Source: an uncultured Burkholderiaceae bacterium (GTDB lineage Bacteria; Pseudomonadota; Gammaproteobacteria; Burkholderiales; Burkholderiaceae_C). Taken from it: a stretch of DNA of 18,099 nt. The notes under the pieces are model-generated. The model saw nothing but the letters and a program-made list of their open reading frames with translations, was not told the origin of the DNA and made no database searches. Positions 13,916 through 18,099 of the stretch are shown one piece after another. The stretch spans positions 1-18,099 of the forward strand of contig CALIDR010000009.1 of assembly GCA_938022295.1 (NCBI GenBank), read 5' to 3'. Both the position numbers and the translations under genes were made by a program. Position 1 is the first letter of the stretch; each line of letters starts with the position of its first letter.

Positions 13916-15472
13916 ATGATCGGCGTCCTGATCGTCGTCTTTCGGCCCGACGTCGCCGAACTCGGCGCCGCGCTCGACGCCCTCGTCCGTGCGCGCGACG
14001 AGGGCCTCGACCTGCACCTGCGCCTGTGGCACAACGACGCCGGGCCGCAGGCCACGCCGGGCCTGGCCGACGCCTACGAGAGGGTGCGCGCGGGCGGCTT
14101 GCCGATGACCATCGGCGGCGGGCGCGGCAACCTTGGTTTCGGCCGCGGCGTCAACGCACTGCTCGAAAGCGCCGCCGAGGACGCCGTGCTGCTGCTCAAC
14201 CAGGACGCGATCCCCGAGCCCGGCGCGCTGGCGCGGCTGTGGCACACCGCGCGCGCCGACGCGCCCGACGTCGCGGCGTGGGAGATGCGGCAGATCCCGT
14301 ACGAGCACCCGAAGGACTACGACCCGGTGACGCTCGACACGGGCTGGTGCAGCGGCGCCGCGGTGCTGCTGCGCACGGCGGCGCTGCGTGCGGTGGGGGG
14401 CTTCGAGCCGCGCATCTTCATGTACGGCGAGGACGTCGACCTGTCGTGGCGGCTGCGCTGCGCCGGCTGGCGGCTGCGCTACCTGCCGCGTTGCGCCGTC
14501 GTGCACCGCACGTACGCGACGCCGAACGAGGTCAAGCCGCTGCTCGTGCTCGGCAGCGTCTACGCCAACCTTGCGCTGCGCGCGCGCTTCGCCGGACGGC
14601 GCTGCGTCGCGCAGGGTCTGGGCATGATCCTGCGCACGCTGCGCGGGCCGCAGCCGTTCGCCGGCCGCCGCTGGGGCATCGTGAAGGCGCTCGTGCGCTT
14701 CGCGCGCGACTACCCCTACTACCGCCGCACGCGCCGGGCGGCGCCGGGCTTCGAGCCGGTGTTCTCGGGCTGGGACTTCGAGCGGCGGCGCGAGGGGGCC
14801 TTCCACGCCTTCCGCGCCGCGGCCGAACAGCCGGCGCGGCGGCCGCGGGTGACGCTGGTCGTGCTCGCGGGCGGGGACCCCGGCCGGCTGCGCGAGGCGC
14901 TCGCGACGGTGGCCAACCAGACGCACCGGCCGCTGGAAATCGTCGTCGCCGAGGTCGGTGGCGATGCGTGCCGTGCGGTCGGCGCGGCATTCGAGGACCA
15001 GCTCGACGTGCGGCACGTCGCCCTGGGCGCCGCGACGCCACCTGCTGCAGCCTTCACGACCGCACTCCCGGCCGCGACAGGGGATTGGATCGGCTGGCTG
15101 CGCGACGACGACCGGCTCTACGGTGACCACGTCGAGGTGCTGCTGCAGGCCGCGATCGACGCCGGCGCGTCCGGCGCGGTGGCGCTGGCCCGACGCATTC
15201 CCGGCGACGCCGCTGCGCCGGCGGGCACGATACGCCCCGAGTGGCCCAGCGGACCAGGCGCCCTCGGTGCGGCTACGGCGGCCGCGACGCTGCCGCCGCG
15301 GGCGGCGCTGTGGCGACGGGGCGTCGCCGATCGCATCGCCGCGTCGCTCGCGGAAGCGGCTCCCGGTTCGCCGCCGGCGTCGCTGCGCGCCGAAGCCTTC
15401 GACGCACCGGCGATCGTCCGCAAGCTGACGTCGACCTGCGTCGACGCGACGGTCATCGGCGACCGTCACTGA
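13916..15472 (+). CDS. Glycosyltransferase with two GT-A (family 2-like) domains
   Basis: A 518-residue protein. The first GT2 domain (about 1-230) resembles rhamnosyltransferase-type enzymes: RGNLGFGRGVNALL, LLLNQDAIPEPGAL (N95-Q96-D97 in the metal-binding DXD position), TGWCSGAAVLLR (about 142-153) and the acceptor-site motif GEDVDLSWRLRCAGW (171 onward). A helical region (about 235-305) follows. A second GT-A-like domain starts near 311 (VTLVVLAGGDPGRLREALATVANQT) and contains ATGDWIGWLRDDDRL (DDD at 397-399). It lacks an obvious second half with an acceptor motif, so it may be a reduced or non-catalytic domain. The gene begins ten bases after the previous stop and ends the plus-strand operon. 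The ATG at 13916 starts directly at the first beta strand, as usual for GT2 enzymes. Confidence 0.82.
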   Translation: MIGVLIVVFRPDVAELGAALDALVRARDEGLDLHLRLWHNDAGPQATPGLADAYERVRAGGLPMTIGGGRGNLGFGRGVNALLESAAEDAVLLLNQDAIPEPGALARLWHTARADAPDVAAWEMRQIPYEHPKDYDPVTLDTGWCSGAAVLLRTAALRAVGGFEPRIFMYGEDVDLSWRLRCAGWRLRYLPRCAVVHRTYATPNEVKPLLVLGSVYANLALRARFAGRRCVAQGLGMILRTLRGPQPFAGRRWGIVKALVRFARDYPYYRRTRRAAPGFEPVFSGWDFERRREGAFHAFRAAAEQPARRPRVTLVVLAGGDPGRLREALATVANQTHRPLEIVVAEVGGDACRAVGAAFEDQLDVRHVALGAATPPAAAFTTALPAATGDWIGWLRDDDRLYGDHVEVLLQAAIDAGASGAVALARRIPGDAAAPAGTIRPEWPSGPGALGAATAAATLPPRAALWRRGVADRIAASLAEAAPGSPPASLRAEAFDAPAIVRKLTSTCVDATVIGDRH

Positions 15473-15477
15473 CGTCA
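15448..15477. repeat. Hairpin and 8-bp palindrome at the convergent gene junction
   Basis: GACGGTC (15448-15454) and GACCGTC (15461-15467) form a perfect 7-bp stem with a 6-base loop over the last codons of the double GT gene. TGACGTCA at 15470-15477 is a perfect palindrome spanning its stop. There is no T-run, so I do not call it a terminator. It lies where two convergent operons end only 12 bases apart. Confidence 0.35.
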
Positions 15478-15484
15478 TCGCCGC

Positions 15485-16282
15485 TCAGGTGTGCGCGCGC
15501 CCGTCGCGCCCTGCGGGCTCGACGCCGGTCGCCTCCGGCAGGTGGCGGAAGAGCGGGTACTCGAGCCATCCGCGGCGGTGCAGCCAGTGCCGCACCGACA
15601 CGTGGAGCACGCCCAGGCCGTAGACGACGCTCGGGCCGAGGCGGATCGACGACGCCTCCTCGAAGTAGCGCGTCGGGCACGTGACCTCGGCGACGCCGTA
15701 GCCGGCGGCGATGATCTGCGCCAGCATCTGGTTGTCGAACACGAAGCCGTCGTCGTTGCGCTCGATCGGGATCGTGCGCAGCACCTGCGCCGAGAACGCG
15801 CGGTATCCAGTGTGGTACTCCGACAGCTTGGCGCCGGTGCACAGGTTCTGGAACGCGGTGAGCAGCCGGTTGGCGACGTACTTGTAGACCGGCATGCCGC
15901 CGCGCAGCGCGCCGTTGCCGAGGATGCGCGAGCCGAGCACGACGGGGTACAGGCCGCTGGCGATGATCGACGCCATCGCCGGGATCAGGCGCGGCGTGTA
16001 CTGGTAGTCCGGGTGCAGCATCACGACGATGTCGGCACCGAGCTCGAGCGCCTTCGCGTAACACGTCTTCTGGTTCGCGCCATAGCCGGCGTTGCGCTCG
16101 TGGCGCACGATGTGCGCGATGCCCAGGCGCCGCGCCACTTCGACGGTGCCGTCGCGGCTCGCGTCGTCGACGAGCACGACTTCGTCGACGAGCGGGCGCG
16201 GGATCTCGTCGAACGTGCGCTCGAGCGTGGCCGCGGCGTTGAACGCCGGCAGCACGACGACGACGCGCAGGCCGTCGATCAC
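15485..16282 (-). CDS. Family 2 glycosyltransferase, DPM/polyprenyl-phosphate type without membrane tail
   Basis: A 265-residue GT-A enzyme that transfers a sugar from a nucleotide donor, in this subfamily often to polyprenyl phosphate. It starts VVVVLPAFNAAATLERTFDE, with the donor-binding VVLVDDASRDGT (D39, D40) and ERNAGYGANQKTCYAKALE. The metal-binding motif appears as VVMLHPDYQYTP (H90-P91-D92), a variant I recall from a subgroup of bacterial GT2 proteins. KLSEYHTGYRAFS and DDGFVFDNQMLAQ are also typical of dolichyl-phosphate mannosyltransferase-like enzymes. No C-terminal transmembrane helices are visible, so it is probably soluble or peripheral. The GTG at 16282 overlaps the stop of the upstream fusion gene by four bases. 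It converges on the plus-strand operon with a 12-base gap. Confidence 0.85.
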   Translation of the reverse strand: MIDGLRVVVVLPAFNAAATLERTFDEIPRPLVDEVVLVDDASRDGTVEVARRLGIAHIVRHERNAGYGANQKTCYAKALELGADIVVMLHPDYQYTPRLIPAMASIIASGLYPVVLGSRILGNGALRGGMPVYKYVANRLLTAFQNLCTGAKLSEYHTGYRAFSAQVLRTIPIERNDDGFVFDNQMLAQIIAAGYGVAEVTCPTRYFEEASSIRLGPSVVYGLGVLHVSVRHWLHRRGWLEYPLFRHLPEATGVEPAGRDGRAHT

Positions 16283-18099
16283 GGCTGGGCCCCGGTGCCG
16301 CTGGCCCCGGCGAGCAGGCGCTCGACCGCCTCGCGCGCCGGCCGCGCCGGGTCGCGGGCGACGAAGGCGCGGATCAGCTCCTCGTAGCCGGGGTGCAGCC
16401 GGCGCATCGCCGCCAGCGCCTGCTGCTGCAGCGCTTGCCGGCGTTCGCTGAAGCTCGCCCCGCCGGCGTGGTGGACGAAGACGTCGAGCGCGTGCAGGTG
16501 GCGCCAGCCGCGCGCGCTGGCGCGCAGGCAGAAGTCGTTCTCCTCGCCGTAGCCGGCGCCGAACGCCTCGGCGTCGAACGCGCCGACGTCGTCGAGGCAG
16601 TCGCGGCGGATGTACATGCAAAAGCCCACCGCGGTCGGAATCTCGACCGTGTGGCCGGCGTGGGTCTGCGCGAACAGGCGGTCGAGCGTGGCCGTCGTGT
16701 GGCCCGGCGGCAGCGGGTTGTCCTGGCAGAAGCGTGGGAACGAGCAGATCGTCGCGTTGTTCGAGAACGGCGTGACAGTGCCGGCGCGCGGGTCGGACAC
16801 GGCGGCGCGGTGCAGGCGGTCGAGCCAGCCGGGGGGCACCTCGGTGTCGCTGTTGAGCAGCACGACGTCGCGCCTCCCCGCCAGCCGCAGGCCGAGGTTG
16901 GCGGTGGCGACGAAGCCGAGGTTGCGCGCGTTGGCGACGACCGTCGCTTCGGGGTGCACGGCGGCGAACTCGCGCAGCCACTGGCCGACTTCGCGCTCGG
17001 GGCTCGCGTCGTCGATCACCGTCAGGTGCCACGGCACGGCGCCGGTGCCGTCGACGACGCTGGCCAGGCACCGGCGCACGAGGTCCAGCTGGCCATGCAC
17101 CGGCACGACGACTTCGACGATGGGCTCGCGCGGCGGCGGCGCGGCCATGGCGGCGGGCGCGGCGAACGGGGTCGGCGCCGGTGCGCTGCCGCTGGCGGCA
17201 GCGGGCACGAGCGCCAGGTAGTCGGCCGACAGCGGCCAGCCGCAATCCGCCTCGAACGTCCACGGCGCGCCGGCCGGCGCGAGTGCGGCGCAGGGGACGT
17301 CGAGCGCCGGCTCGGCGGCGCGCAGCAGCAGTGTCGCCGCACCGTCGGCCGTCGGCGCGCCGACGTCGATCTGCCGGCGCGCCGCGTCGCGCAGCCAGCG
17401 GTCGCCGTCGCGCGCGGCGACCCACTCCCAGGCGACGTGGCCATGGCGGTCGCGCAGGCGCAGGGCGTGCAGGTGCAGGAGGCCGGGGCGGTCGGCCGGG
17501 TACCAGCGCAGGTGCGCTGGCGTGCCGACGTCGGCCGGGATCGGGAAGGCGATCGTCTGCGCCGCGTCGCCGACGCGGCCGAGCGCGTGCACGCCGCGCG
17601 CAGGGCCGCCGCCGGCAGGCGCGGCGGCGAGCGTCGACGCGTAGACCGCCACGTTCACCGCAGGGTCGGCCGGCGGCACCGGCGCCGCCAGCGGCGCTGC
17701 CGCGCCCGCCGGCACCTCGGCGCGGCGGGCCGCGAACACGAGCTGGTACGCCGAGGCGTCGGGCTGCGCGAGCAGGTAGCGCGCGACCGTCGGCGGCAGG
17801 CGGTCGAACGGGGTCCAGAACTCGGTGTAGTACCAGGTCAGCTCGATCGGCTCGACGCGCTCGACGCGCCAGCCTTCCTCCTGCAGCAGGCGCGTGAACG
17901 AGCCGCGGGTGAAGAAGCGCAGGTGCGTGCGATCGAGCAGGCCCTCGGGGCCGTAGGTCCAGCGGCCGTGCATCAGCTCGGCCACCATCCCGGCGTAGGC
18001 GACGTTGGGCACCGAGGCGAGCAGCCAGCCGCCGTCGCGCAGCAGGCCGGCGCAGGCGCGCAGCACGCGCGCCGGCTCGCGCAGGTGCTCGAGCACGTC
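16279..18099 (-). CDS. Methyltransferase / beta domain / GT2 fusion protein, N-terminus beyond the right edge
   Basis: 606 residues lie in the window, and the frame is open to the right edge. The first visible residues, DVLEHLREP, are the post-motif II segment of class I SAM methyltransferases, so the SAM-binding glycine-rich motif lies outside. The methyltransferase remainder continues to about 125 (GGWLLASVPNVAYAG, RTHLRFFTRGSFTRLL). A Pro/Ala-rich linker leads to a beta-rich region of unknown function at about 150-300 (LRWYPADRPGLLHLHALRLRD). The GT2 domain is at about 328-585: VEVVVPVHGQLDLVRRCLAS, NARNLGFVATANLGL, the DXD-type LLNSDTEVPPGWLDRL and GYGEENDFCLRA. Such fusions modify and extend surface glycans. 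Methylation might cap a chain for Wzt recognition (inference). It is the first visible gene of the minus-strand operon. Confidence 0.85.
   Translation of the reverse strand, partial: DVLEHLREPARVLRACAGLLRDGGWLLASVPNVAYAGMVAELMHGRWTYGPEGLLDRTHLRFFTRGSFTRLLQEEGWRVERVEPIELTWYYTEFWTPFDRLPPTVARYLLAQPDASAYQLVFAARRAEVPAGAAAPLAAPVPPADPAVNVAVYASTLAAAPAGGGPARGVHALGRVGDAAQTIAFPIPADVGTPAHLRWYPADRPGLLHLHALRLRDRHGHVAWEWVAARDGDRWLRDAARRQIDVGAPTADGAATLLLRAAEPALDVPCAALAPAGAPWTFEADCGWPLSADYLALVPAAASGSAPAPTPFAAPAAMAAPPPREPIVEVVVPVHGQLDLVRRCLASVVDGTGAVPWHLTVIDDASPEREVGQWLREFAAVHPEATVVANARNLGFVATANLGLRLAGRRDVVLLNSDTEVPPGWLDRLHRAAVSDPRAGTVTPFSNNATICSFPRFCQDNPLPPGHTTATLDRLFAQTHAGHTVEIPTAVGFCMYIRRDCLDDVGAFDAEAFGAGYGEENDFCLRASARGWRHLHALDVFVHHAGGASFSERRQALQQQALAAMRRLHPGYEELIRAFVARDPARPAREAVERLLAGASGTGAQP

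Noticed and set aside
12972..13919. A 315-codon plus-strand frame inside the GT-B glycosyltransferase gene.
   Set aside because: It is an Arg/Ala-rich off-frame reading. The true frame has GT-B motifs and a coiled coil.
1..18099. tRNA, rRNA, CRISPR array, riboswitch, toxin-antitoxin pair or phage genes.
   Set aside because: Looked for by eye on both strands; nothing recognisable was seen. No regularly spaced direct repeats are present.

Overview
The window is very GC-rich DNA with G/C at almost every third codon position, short or overlapping intergenic gaps, and Gram-negative envelope genes. It contains a Gsp-type secretion system, a Wzm/Wzt exporter and an IS1595-family transposase. The most likely source is a betaproteobacterium of the Burkholderiales, perhaps near the Rubrivivax/Leptothrix/Methylibium group. 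That placement rests on recollection of similar proteins and gene sets; no search was run.

Layout. (1) Positions 1-358, minus strand: the N-terminal 119 codons of an IS1595-family transposase, running off the left edge. (2) 449-7501, plus strand: a tightly packed type II secretion (T2SS) operon in the order gspI, gspJ, gspK, gspL, gspM, a GspC/N-like gene, gspD, then an unrecognised lipoprotein. The GspC/N-like gene carries an apparent one-base deletion near 4214-4225. gspG, gspH, gspE and gspF are not in the window; the IS lies where the upstream pseudopilin genes would be expected. (3) 7740-9452: a 570-residue exported protein with a signal peptide, followed by a perfect rho-independent terminator. 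(4) 9524-10435: an exported parvulin-type prolyl isomerase. (5) 10467-15472, plus strand: a polysaccharide export and glycosylation operon with an ABC-2 permease (Wzm-like), an ATPase with a C-terminal Wzt-type domain, a GT-B glycosyltransferase with a coiled-coil tail, and a double GT-A protein. (6) 15485-18099, minus strand, convergent: a GT2 enzyme, preceded in its operon by a methyltransferase/GT2 fusion that runs off the right edge.

How it may fit together (inference): the window reads as a cell-surface construction locus. The T2SS moves folded proteins across the outer membrane. The 570-residue protein is a plausible passenger or surface-layer-like product, and the parvulin could assist its periplasmic folding. 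The Wzm/Wzt cassette exports a glycan built by the surrounding glycosyltransferases, perhaps chain-capped by methylation. No tRNA, rRNA, CRISPR array, phage gene or replication origin was seen. Apart from 359-448 and 7502-7739, gaps between genes are at most a few tens of bases.
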